The notes beneath the pieces are model-generated. The model had not been told where the DNA came from, did not search any database, and worked only from the letters and a program-made list of their open reading frames with translations. Below are positions 63,101 to 64,000 of a DNA stretch of 64,000 nucleotides, piece by piece. Position 1 is the first letter of the stretch. The number at the start of each line of letters is the position of its first letter. This DNA comes from Trissonchulus latispiculum. Lineage: Eukaryota > Nematoda > Enoplea > Enoplida > Ironidae. Position numbers and translations under genes: made by a program. The stretch is from contig JASAND010021077.1 of assembly GCA_030248195.1 (NCBI GenBank), positions 1-64,000 of the forward strand, written 5' to 3'.

Positions 63101-64000
63101 CGACATCAATTGTCGAAACAACCGAAATCATTACCTCCAGAGACGTACATTTTGGAGAGCAGTCAACAGAAACCCGTGTGATGGTGGAATGGCCATCCGA
63201 CGACTTGCGCATTGATGCAGTTGTCCAAGAGCTACCAACAGAGTTTGCAGCAGCTAATTTCCTGGCCCGAGAGGAACTGGAAATCATCGAAGAAGCAAAA
63301 ATAGAAGTAACTGAACTTCGCGAAACAACTGAGACGACGATGCTTGCAATTGATTTGTTTCATCCAACCGAGCAGGCTGCTATTGAAGCAATGGTGGCAG
63401 AGAACCCAGCTGCACAGTGCTTCCTCTCAGTAATTCAAGAACTGTATACTGAGGGTGTCGAAGTTACCGCTGAAGTATTCCGTGCAAAGGACACTGCTTC
63501 CGTAGACACAGTTGTTGTAGAGACAGAGCAACTAACAATTGAGGAAGTTGTAGAACATCGCATTATTGAGTTGGCTGAAAGAAAAGAAACGAGCGAGCTC
63601 TACGTTGCCGCTGCTAAGAAGGAAGATGAATCCAGCATAGCGACTTCAATTGTCGAAACAACCGAAATCATTACCGCTAGAGACGTACATTTTGGAGAGC
63701 AGTCAACGGAAACCCGTGTGATGGTGGAATGGCCATCGGACGACTTGCGGATTGATGCAGTTGTCCAAGAGCTACCAACAGAGTTTGCAGCAGCTACTCT
63801 CCTGGCCCGAGAGGAACTGAAAATCATCGAAGAAGCAGAAATAGAAGTAACTGAACTTCGCGAAACAACTGAGACGACGACGCTTGCAATTGATTTGTTT
63901 CATCCAACCGAGCAGGCTGCTATTGAAGCAATGGTGGCAGAGTTCCCAGCTGCACAGTGCTTCCTCTCAGTAATTCAAGAACTGTATACTGAGGGTGTCG
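18406..64000 (+). CDS. Titin/connectin-like giant muscle protein gene (40 exons seen, 3' end outside window)
   Basis: Joined coding exons (each listed separately) give about 15.2 kb or 5,075 codons without a stop. The protein has 17 I-set Ig domains, PEVK-like spacers, a long Glu/Val/Thr-rich segment and an array of 180-residue repeats. Ig domains are recognised by the C-strand W, the L-x-I/V E-strand and the (Y/F)-x-(C/V)-x-(A)-x-N-x-x-G F-G turn. Phase-1 introns at nearly all domain borders, Ig arrays and PEVK-type linkers together are typical of titin, Sallimus/kettin and nematode TTN-1, which act as elastic and scaffold filaments in the sarcomere. No FnIII, SH3, DH/PH or kinase domain appears, so orthology to a particular member cannot be settled. 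Start: first ATG of exon 1, with an in-frame stop just upstream. Introns range from about 0.12 to 6.8 kb, the largest ones swollen by mobile elements. Confidence 0.88.
18550..18596. repeat. GTTT microsatellite
   Basis: About eleven GTTT-type units with small interruptions, in intron 1 just downstream of the exon 1 donor. Confidence 0.9.
19186..19399 (+). CDS. Exon 2: second half of Ig1
   Basis: Starts VAGDKP and contains the Trp (IKWRKDGK) and F-strand Cys ([10 protein letters not shown]). Together with exon 1 this is the only N-terminal Ig with the normal Cys pair. Acceptor TTTTAG, donor GTACAT, ends in phase 1. Confidence 0.88.
19505..19580 (+). repeat. tRNA-like sequence, probable SINE head
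   Basis: GGTAGCTCAGTTGAC (A-box like) at 19518-19532 and GTCGTGGGTTTTGTAG (weak B-box) near 19558-19573, with tRNA-like spacing. It does not fold cleanly, so it is a degenerate SINE and not a tRNA gene. It lies in intron 2. Confidence 0.45.
19865..20007 (+). CDS. Exon 3: linker and first half of Ig2
   Basis: About 30 residues of Ser/Asp-rich linker, then APKFTRALE and GAQLQLM. Phase 1 in, phase 0 out (donor GTAAAC). The B-strand Cys is replaced. Confidence 0.8.
20425..20626 (+). CDS. Exon 4: second half of Ig2
   Basis: [17 protein letters not shown] to the G strand. The F strand is [10 protein letters not shown] with Val in place of Cys. The remaining Cys residues sit elsewhere (GCRSLL, GCATSDC). 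Acceptor TTTCAG, donor GTCTGC (weak), phase 1 out. A 32-bp dispersed motif begins 14 bases after the donor. Confidence 0.82.
20640..20671 (+). repeat. 32-bp dispersed motif, copy 1
   Basis: Begins AAGAGTAGATAATAGAT and ends AAGAGTGTGACAAGC. Further copies are at 27557, 27927, 35357, 35389 and, reversed, near 52947; a partial copy is at 58536. This copy starts 14 bases after the exon 4 donor. Confidence 0.75.
21745..22014 (+). CDS. Exon 5: non-Ig linker
   Basis: 90 codons, no Ig fold. Acidic and charged, with [20 protein letters not shown] and a basic run [10 protein letters not shown] near the end. Phase 1 on both sides, so the exon could be skipped in frame. Donor GTATGG. Confidence 0.8.
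22200..22346 (-). repeat. tRNA-derived SINE
   Basis: On the minus strand TGGCTGAGTGG (A box, 22326-22336) and GGTTCAATCCC (B box, 22283-22293) have class II tRNA (Leu/Ser-like) spacing. The body downstream (TTCACACTCTTCACTCC on the minus strand) is also found at about 32430. It lies in intron 5. Confidence 0.72.
22492..22911 (+). CDS. Exon 6: linker and complete Ig3
   Basis: A Pro/Arg-rich linker, then a whole Ig from YPPRILRG to SAYIHYK. Trp in VSWHFND; F strand [10 protein letters not shown] lacks Cys, as does the B strand (ITLYVSYDA). Phase 1 on both sides. Donor GTGAGT. Confidence 0.88.
23058..23277 (+). CDS. Exon 7: linker and first half of Ig4
   Basis: Contains [10 protein letters not shown], a short acidic linker motif that recurs before other Ig domains here (compare exon 9 DEEEWLESG and exon 12 SEEWLTV), then [12 protein letters not shown] and the Ig B-C strands up to TYKW. 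The intron splits the Trp codon (phase 2), donor GTAAGA. Confidence 0.88.
23657..23820 (+). CDS. Exon 8: second half of Ig4
   Basis: Completes the split Trp codon, then [12 protein letters not shown] to [17 protein letters not shown]. No canonical F-strand Cys. Acceptor TTTTAG, donor GTAAAC, phase 1 out. Confidence 0.88.
24251..24396 (+). CDS. Exon 9: linker and start of Ig5
   Basis: [12 protein letters not shown] linker, the EEEW linker motif, then [17 protein letters not shown]. Phase 1 in, phase 0 out, donor GTCAGG. The following intron holds the TTAA-flanked inverted-repeat element at 24520-25008. Confidence 0.82.
24520..25008. mobile_element. TTAA-flanked inverted-repeat element (MITE), 489 bp
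   Basis: Terminal inverted repeats of about 85 bp (GGGGGGTCCATTTTTT...CTGATTTTTACATATTTTA) with a few mismatches, bounded by TTAA at 24516-24519 and 25009-25012. A TTAA target duplication is the hallmark of the piggyBac superfamily. The centre (about 24833-24900) is itself a near-perfect palindrome of about 32-bp arms. No coding capacity. It lies in intron 9. Confidence 0.82.
25275..25494 (+). CDS. Exon 10: rest of Ig5
   Basis: [23 protein letters not shown] through [10 protein letters not shown] to STSKIIIEG. No Cys pair. Acceptor TTTAAG is unusual (A at -3). Phase 1 out. Confidence 0.82.
25803..26342 (+). CDS. Exon 11: Pro-rich spacer and complete Ig6
   Basis: The first 75 or so residues are Pro-rich ([20 protein letters not shown]), resembling PEVK or SH3-binding sequence. 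The Ig runs from KPVFIRHP to SCRVTVKG with Trp in ITWYVNG and a Cys-less F strand ([10 protein letters not shown]). Phase 1 on both sides. Confidence 0.9.
26726..27091 (+). CDS. Exon 12: linker and complete Ig7
   Basis: [13 protein letters not shown] linker, [10 protein letters not shown] entry, [17 protein letters not shown]. The only Cys is next to the Trp, not at the canonical positions. Phase 1 on both sides. Confidence 0.9.
27117..27161. repeat. AT dinucleotide microsatellite
   Basis: About 22 TA repeats in intron 12, right after the donor of exon 12. Confidence 0.95.
27373..27525 (+). CDS. Exon 13: PEVK-like spacer
   Basis: 51 residues rich in Pro, Glu, Lys and Val ([16 protein letters not shown], then [14 protein letters not shown]). 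Phase 1 on both sides. No fold expected; likely an elastic or flexible segment. Confidence 0.8.
27557..27585 (+). repeat. 32-bp dispersed motif, copy 2
   Basis: AAGAGTACATAATACAT followed by AAGAGTATGACA, 31 bases after the exon 13 donor. Confidence 0.75.
27703..27846 (+). CDS. Exon 14: PEVK-like spacer, 144-bp class
   Basis: [18 protein letters not shown] then [15 protein letters not shown]. Same length and pattern as exon 22 (EREE/RKEF block, then PPP), so the two are duplicates. Phase 1 on both sides. The 32-bp dispersed motif follows 80 bases into the intron. Confidence 0.82.
27927..27958 (+). repeat. 32-bp dispersed motif, copy 3
   Basis: AAGAGTACATAATAGAT followed by AAGAGTATGGCAAG, 80 bases after the exon 14 donor. 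A remnant (AAGTGCACATAATACAG) also follows exon 15 at about 28245. Confidence 0.75.
28016..28174 (+). CDS. Exon 15: PEVK-like spacer, 159-bp class
   Basis: Contains [34 protein letters not shown]. Same length and motif order as exons 23 and 25, showing tandem exon duplication. Phase 1 on both sides, donor GTAATT. Confidence 0.85.
28340..28412 (-). repeat. tRNA-like SINE head next to the exon 16 acceptor
   Basis: Minus strand: TGGCCGACTGG (A box, 28396-28406) and GGTTCAAGTC (B box, 28353-28362) with a possible anticodon arm between. Only the head is obvious. The acceptor TTTCAG at 28415-28420 follows directly. Confidence 0.6.
28421..28588 (+). CDS. Exon 16: spacer and start of Ig8
   Basis: [20 protein letters not shown] spacer, then [11 protein letters not shown], the A strand of the next Ig. 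The acceptor lies about 10 bases beyond a tRNA-like SINE head on the minus strand (28340-28412). Phase 1 on both sides. Confidence 0.82.
28841..29089 (+). CDS. Exon 17: rest of Ig8
   Basis: [36 protein letters not shown]. No Cys at all in the domain. Phase 1 on both sides, so intron 16 interrupts the domain between the A and B strands. The exon 19/20 pair has the same layout and the same 249-bp second exon. Confidence 0.86.
29489..29860 (+). CDS. Exon 18: linker and complete Ig9
   Basis: [13 protein letters not shown] linker, [17 protein letters not shown] entry, [17 protein letters not shown]. Codon use is more GC-rich than in neighbouring exons. Phase 1 on both sides. Confidence 0.9.
29930..30005 (-). 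repeat. SINE fragment with B-box only
   Basis: TGTTCAATCCCCA on the minus strand (29988-30003) plus a GAAGGAAGAAAAG body similar to that of the 22200 and 32430 elements. The A-box part is not recognisable. Confidence 0.4.
30111..30272 (+). CDS. Exon 19: spacer and start of Ig10
   Basis: [17 protein letters not shown] spacer, then [11 protein letters not shown], nearly the same as the end of exon 16. Phase 1 on both sides. Confidence 0.84.
30642..30890 (+). CDS. Exon 20: rest of Ig10
   Basis: [39 protein letters not shown] Cys-less domain, 249 bp like exon 17. The following 3.56-kb intron is mostly a terminal-inverted-repeat element (30980-34249). Confidence 0.86.
32400..32540 (-). repeat. 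tRNA-derived SINE
   Basis: Minus strand: TGGCTCAGTGGTACAG (A box, about 32516-32530) and GGTTCGATGCCC (B box, 32476-32487), then a body shared with 22200-22260 (ATCCTGATTTCAAAC-like). It lies inside the 30980-34249 element. Confidence 0.7.
32862..33290 (-). repeat. AGTTTC-iterated dispersed repeat, copy 2 (inverted)
   Basis: Reverse-complement counterpart of 15935-16325: GAAACTGAAACT arrays around GGTTTAAAGCGGTTTTTTCG and ACTCTGCAG, and the same end GGTTACTAAAACAACACT. About 75-80 percent similar by eye. Confidence 0.8.
34453..34818 (+). CDS. Exon 21: Pro-rich spacer and complete Ig11
   Basis: [19 protein letters not shown] spacer, [11 protein letters not shown] entry, [17 protein letters not shown]. 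366 bp, the same length as exon 12. Phase 1 on both sides. Confidence 0.9.
35159..35302 (+). CDS. Exon 22: PEVK-like spacer, 144-bp class
   Basis: [18 protein letters not shown] then [16 protein letters not shown] duplicate of exon 14. A tandem pair of the 32-bp dispersed motif starts 55 bases after the donor. Confidence 0.84.
35357..35420 (+). repeat. 32-bp dispersed motif, two tandem copies
   Basis: Copies at 35357-35388 and 35389-35420, differing at one base (AATAAATAAG against AATAGATAAG), 55 bases after the exon 22 donor. Confidence 0.85.
35549..35707 (+). CDS. Exon 23: PEVK-like spacer, 159-bp class
   Basis: [18 protein letters not shown] then [17 protein letters not shown]. Matches exons 15 and 25 along its whole length. 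Phase 1 on both sides. Confidence 0.86.
35953..36090 (+). CDS. Exon 24: PEVK-like spacer
   Basis: [20 protein letters not shown], then [16 protein letters not shown]. 138 bp. It ends with a TVAE/TVVEE-type motif like exon 22 and stands in the same place before a 159-bp exon. Phase 1 on both sides. Confidence 0.82.
36342..36500 (+). CDS. Exon 25: PEVK-like spacer, 159-bp class
   Basis: [34 protein letters not shown]. Third copy of this exon type. The SRSPSP run offers phosphorylation-like sites. Phase 1 on both sides. Confidence 0.86.
36720..36848 (+). CDS. Exon 26: PEVK-like spacer
   Basis: 43 residues, charged then Pro-rich: [20 protein letters not shown]. Donor GTGTGT is weaker than most. 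Phase 1 on both sides. Confidence 0.76.
37030..37131 (+). CDS. Exon 27: short acidic spacer
   Basis: 34 residues ([20 protein letters not shown] then [11 protein letters not shown]). Phase 1 on both sides, acceptor TTTTAG. Confidence 0.74.
37685..37993 (+). CDS. Exon 28: complete Ig12
   Basis: Starts [16 protein letters not shown], then [33 protein letters not shown]. Cys-less. Phase 1 on both sides. Confidence 0.88.
38119..38404. mobile_element. Short inverted-repeat element (MITE), about 286 bp
   Basis: The left end ATGTTTCCGTCAAACTTACT and following GGTACACTATATTGATCGAA match the reverse complement of the right end (ATGTCTCTGTCAAAC...GGTACACCATGTTGATCGAA) over about 55 bases. No coding capacity, target duplication unclear. 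It lies in intron 28. Confidence 0.75.
38602..38970 (+). CDS. Exon 29: linker and complete Ig13
   Basis: [19 protein letters not shown] linker, [17 protein letters not shown] entry, [17 protein letters not shown]. The last of the Cys-pair-less block. Phase 1 on both sides. Confidence 0.9.
39677..40115 (+). CDS. Alternative 5' extension of exon 30 with its own ATG
   Basis: The frame of exon 30 stays open leftwards for 78 more codons to ATG 39677 (A at -3, G at +4, a good start context). The extension begins [18 protein letters not shown] and becomes strongly acidic and Ser-rich ([20 protein letters not shown]), as in a disordered N-terminus. An in-frame stop lies about 60 bases upstream. It would start a shorter isoform that begins at the Cys-containing Ig block. 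This is inferred from sequence only. Confidence 0.45.
39912..40115 (+). CDS. Exon 30: linker and start of Ig14 (internal-exon form)
   Basis: Acceptor CGACTTCAG at 39903-39911 keeps the phase with exon 29 (split Val codon). Encodes [20 protein letters not shown], an acidic linker and [16 protein letters not shown]. The same frame is open upstream to an ATG at 39677, which could be an alternative first exon; see the separate entry. Other AGs nearby give the wrong phase or a stop. Confidence 0.62.
40577..40692 (+). CDS. Exon 31: middle of Ig14
   Basis: [20 protein letters not shown]: the B-strand Cys is back. Phase 1 in, phase 0 out, donor GTACAT. Confidence 0.86.
41129..41252 (+). CDS. Exon 32: end of Ig14
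   Basis: [19 protein letters not shown] then [11 protein letters not shown] with the F-strand Cys. Phase 0 in, phase 1 out. Confidence 0.88.
41741..41859 (+). CDS. Exon 33: linker, probable GC donor
   Basis: [20 protein letters not shown] followed by an acidic stretch ending DESYME. The next exon enters in phase 0, so the donor must be phase 0. GAG|GCAATT at 41860 fits a GC-AG intron and joins cleanly to VPEIPSEEE. The alternative, CAG|GTTCAA within the exon (after TSAQ), is also phase 0. No ordinary GT donor in the right phase is present before the frame enters an inserted MITE. Confidence 0.6.
41894..42256. mobile_element. Inverted-repeat element (MITE) just after exon 33
   Basis: Arms of about 100 bp: GTGTGACAGCTGGCA...CTCTGTTATCAG...GCACGCTAACGG on the left is mirrored by CCGTTAGCGTGCAGAGC...GATAACAGAGAGCATGCC on the right. 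The centre carries a G-run near 42123. It belongs with 55107-55343 by its AAGAGTRTGACAGCTGGC end. It sits 34 bases past the proposed exon 33 donor. Confidence 0.82.
42417..42521 (+). CDS. Exon 34: linker and start of Ig15
   Basis: [20 protein letters not shown] then ETVELVCK, reaching the B-strand Cys. Phase 0 on both sides, donor GTAAAT. An alternative acceptor TTCCAG nine bases downstream would give phase 1. Confidence 0.78.
42970..44334. mobile_element. Foldback-type element with iterated CACCGGTGTG arms, 1365 bp, TACAT duplication
   Basis: Starts TGTCACGGTG and ends CACCGTGACA, flanked by TACAT at 42965-42969 and 44335-44339 (5-bp target duplication). Each arm of about 125 bp contains three or four iterations of a roughly 31-bp unit (palindrome CACCGGTGTG alternating with TTTTCCCCCCGG / CCGGGGGGAAAA). 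The interior of about 1.1 kb is AT-rich without a frame. It lies in intron 34. Confidence 0.9.
44638..44848 (+). CDS. Exon 35: rest of Ig15
   Basis: [20 protein letters not shown] to [11 protein letters not shown]. Canonical Cys pair complete with exon 34. Phase 0 in, phase 1 out. The preceding intron carries the foldback element 42970-44334. Confidence 0.88.
45076..45735 (-). CDS. Nested antisense single-exon gene, putative single-pass membrane protein (219 codons)
   Basis: An uninterrupted minus-strand frame inside intron 35 of the titin-like gene. The N-terminus [10 protein letters not shown] is followed by a strongly hydrophobic stretch (residues 11-33, [20 protein letters not shown]) then CFEKRC, which reads as a signal anchor or single membrane segment. 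The remaining 180 or so residues are basic and Ser-rich ([54 protein letters not shown]), probably cytosolic and disordered. The start ATG has A at -3. ATTAAA signals lie just after the stop on the minus strand (about 45062 and 45016). The stretch is GC-richer than the intron around it. No family is recognised. The organised composition argues for a real gene, but lack of homology leaves doubt. Confidence 0.55.
   Translation of the reverse strand: MLDLYYPVKGFDFIYIIIFCLVFPLLSVFICFEKRCPTRPPPERKKRQSQNKSKSFRKIITTTEKTSPKNANMGRQLKQAEDLRSSLTLVQTAKSTKQKSEKSKISQSKRKSKYSSRLSPKKSRNQARSSTSSDSSEQYTVSFSFHNLNKRVQEERRQRRKANRAKMRRRDSRQSELAAVKTAHEILSPRESHSSSPSANTSSLSEATLRDNGAERKWL
46090..46522 (+). CDS. Exon 36: long acidic linker and first half of Ig16
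   Basis: About 100 residues of Pro/Glu/Lys-rich linker ([35 protein letters not shown]), then [17 protein letters not shown] and [13 protein letters not shown]. The B strand has Thr in place of Cys (KLKTIVTG). Ends in phase 2, donor GTAAGT. Confidence 0.9.
47055..47194 (+). CDS. Exon 37: second half of Ig16
   Basis: [15 protein letters not shown] to [10 protein letters not shown]. Only the F-strand Cys is present in this domain. 140 bp, same length and phases (2 in, 1 out) as exon 39. Confidence 0.88.
47589..49278 (+). CDS. Exon 38: long Glu/Val/Thr-rich segment and first half of Ig17
   Basis: 563 codons. The first 500 or so residues are rich in Glu, Val, Thr, Ile and Arg, without Pro-rich elastic character. 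Loose modules begin with similar hydrophobic starts: [33 protein letters not shown] and [15 protein letters not shown], each followed by 60-100 charged residues. The end is an Ig start ([29 protein letters not shown]) with Val in place of the B-strand Cys. Acceptor TTTCAG, donor GTAAGC in phase 2. The FxLxA(D/N) starts resemble [12 protein letters not shown] and [12 protein letters not shown] in exon 40, suggesting one module family. I do not recognise it from known titin domains. Confidence 0.9.
49665..51498. mobile_element. Inverted-repeat element with GCGGGCC iterations near both ends, 1.83 kb
   Basis: Left end CCAGAGTTGTATGCGGGCCG is the exact inverse of the right end at 51479-51498. AACAAA flanks both sides (49659-49664 and 51499-51504), a likely target duplication. 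GC-rich iterations (GCGGGCCG, CGCGGGCC) fill 49675-49762 and 51375-51485 against an AT-rich, frame-less interior. It lies in intron 38. Confidence 0.85.
51641..51780 (+). CDS. Exon 39: second half of Ig17
   Basis: [15 protein letters not shown] to [11 protein letters not shown] and a standard G strand. Phase 2 in, phase 1 out. Its preceding intron holds a 1.8-kb inverted-repeat element and the next intron is 6.8 kb, the longest seen. Confidence 0.88.
51781..55106. other. Left part of intron 39
   Basis: AT-rich. Contains a reversed 32-bp motif near 52947-52975 (GTCATACTCTTATCTATTATG). A stretch at 53490-53800 has a 102-codon plus-strand frame ([10 protein letters not shown]...), but it has no Ig, PEVK or repeat character and I do not call it. 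No further titin exon is seen. Confidence 0.45.
55107..55343. mobile_element. Inverted-repeat element (MITE) with TA flanks
   Basis: The left end AAGAGTATGACAGCTGGC and the right end (reverse AAGAGTGTGATAGCTTGG) are related, as are internal blocks GGCTGGCCACCCCTACAAATG and its counterpart. TA lies on each side, as for Tc1/mariner-type elements. Same family as 41894-42256. Confidence 0.65.
55344..56718. other. Middle part of intron 39
   Basis: I see no supported gene or repeat here. Confidence 0.4.
56719..57980. mobile_element. Degenerate inverted-repeat element with GAGCCGAGCC iterations
   Basis: The left block CCCCCACAAATCAGTTCCAAG followed by GCTTGTATGTTTATGTGTT is mirrored on the right (CCCCCCACAAATTGGACTCC and GCTTGTACGTTTATGTGTT on the minus strand). 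GGCTCGG/GAGCCGAGCC iterations lie inside each arm (56857-56935 and 57652-57752). The right end continues to AAGAGTGTGACA, linking it to the MITE family at 41894 and 55107. The left tip is not clear. Confidence 0.6.
58536..58553 (+). repeat. 32-bp dispersed motif, partial
   Basis: AAGAGTACATAATAT then diverges, about 65 bases before the exon 40 acceptor region. Confidence 0.5.
58619..64000 (+). CDS. Exon 40 (partial): giant repeat exon, open to window edge
   Basis: At least 1,794 codons with no stop seen, entered in phase 1 through TTTTTCAG. The first 160 or so residues are a unique acidic lead-in ([20 protein letters not shown]...). Then comes a diverged repeat unit and an array of 180-residue units, 59281 onwards. 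Composition is Glu, Thr, Val, Ala, with few Pro. Predicted character is alternating amphipathic strands and helices; no known domain is recognised. Its 3' end and following domains are outside the window. Confidence 0.9.
58741..59280 (+). repeat. Diverged first unit of the 540-bp array
   Basis: The last 140 or so bases (from about 59140) are almost identical to later units, while the earlier part is only recognisably similar at protein level ([20 protein letters not shown] against [20 protein letters not shown]). This marks the border between old repeat and homogenised array. Confidence 0.8.
59281..64000 (+). repeat. Coding tandem array, 540-bp unit (180 residues), 8.7 copies to the edge
   Basis: Units start at 59281, 59821, 60361, 60901, 61441, 61981, 62521, 63061 and 63601, each beginning YVAAA(K)KEDESS. 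Copies differ by only a few bases per unit. Private variants recur at a spacing of three units: CGCGTG with CCATCAGAC in units 2 and 5; GCGCAGTGCTCCCTCTC or its near twin in units 3 and 6; ACTGAAATC after the ETT codons in units 4 and 7. The unit itself looks like two related halves of about 90 residues, both ending in an ETTE/KETSE-type motif. Confidence 0.95.

Noticed and set aside
59280..63827. A 75-codon minus-strand frame repeated once per 540-bp unit
   Set aside because: It is the antisense shadow of the conserved plus-strand repeat; it recurs only because the DNA recurs, and the plus frame is open throughout and spliced in phase.
18406..64000. Twitchin/projectin or obscurin/UNC-89 identity for the giant gene
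   Set aside because: No FnIII modules in 5,000 codons and no SH3, DH or PH start; a titin/Sallimus/TTN-1-type protein fits better, though orthology is open.
1..64000. CRISPR arrays, operons, Shine-Dalgarno sites
   Set aside because: The window is plainly eukaryotic, with spliced genes, SINEs and LTR elements. The tandem array at 59-64 kb is coding, not spacer-repeat.

Overview
This is a window from an invertebrate animal genome. It has multi-exon genes with AT-rich introns, TTT(C/T)AG-type acceptors, tRNA-derived SINEs, several families of inverted-repeat elements and one long Ty3/gypsy-type LTR element. I cannot fix the phylum from the sequence.

Layout. (1) Positions 1-10605 are a gypsy-type LTR retrotransposon read on the minus strand. 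Its first 13 LTR bases lie outside the window. The two LTRs are almost identical, yet pol is broken into many frames. The element also carries more than 25 perfect hairpins whose loop is GTAA or GTAAG on the plus strand. (2) Positions 10606-18405 are gene-free and hold degenerate repeats: a direct-repeat pair, a possible TTAA-flanked element, a solo LTR between inverted repeats, and an AGTTTC-rich repeat whose inverted sister lies at about 32.9-33.3 kb. A possible non-coding first exon ends at 17570. (3) From 18406 to the right edge the plus strand carries one very large titin/connectin-like muscle gene. I resolve 40 exons (about 5,075 codons, still open at the edge).

The encoded protein, in order: one Ig domain with the usual Cys pair; twelve Ig domains that have lost that pair, interleaved with Pro/Glu/Val/Lys-rich (PEVK-like) spacer exons; four more Ig domains in which Cys returns; a 562-codon Glu/Val/Thr-rich exon inserted in this last Ig block; and a final exon of at least 5.4 kb made of nearly identical 180-residue tandem repeats. 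No FnIII or kinase domain is reached. Almost all domain-boundary introns are phase 1, so exons can be added, lost or skipped without shifting the frame, as in other titin-class genes.

The introns carry inverted-repeat elements (at 24.5, 31-34, 38.1, 41.9, 43, 49.7-51.5, 55.1 and 56.7-58 kb), SINEs, and a probable separate gene on the opposite strand at 45076-45735. An in-frame extension upstream of exon 30, with its own ATG at 39677, suggests an internal start for a shorter isoform.

Top leads: the GTAA-loop hairpin series confined to the retrotransposon, the coding 540-bp satellite with three-unit higher-order structure, the nested antisense membrane-protein gene, and the foldback elements with iterated GC-rich motifs in their arms.
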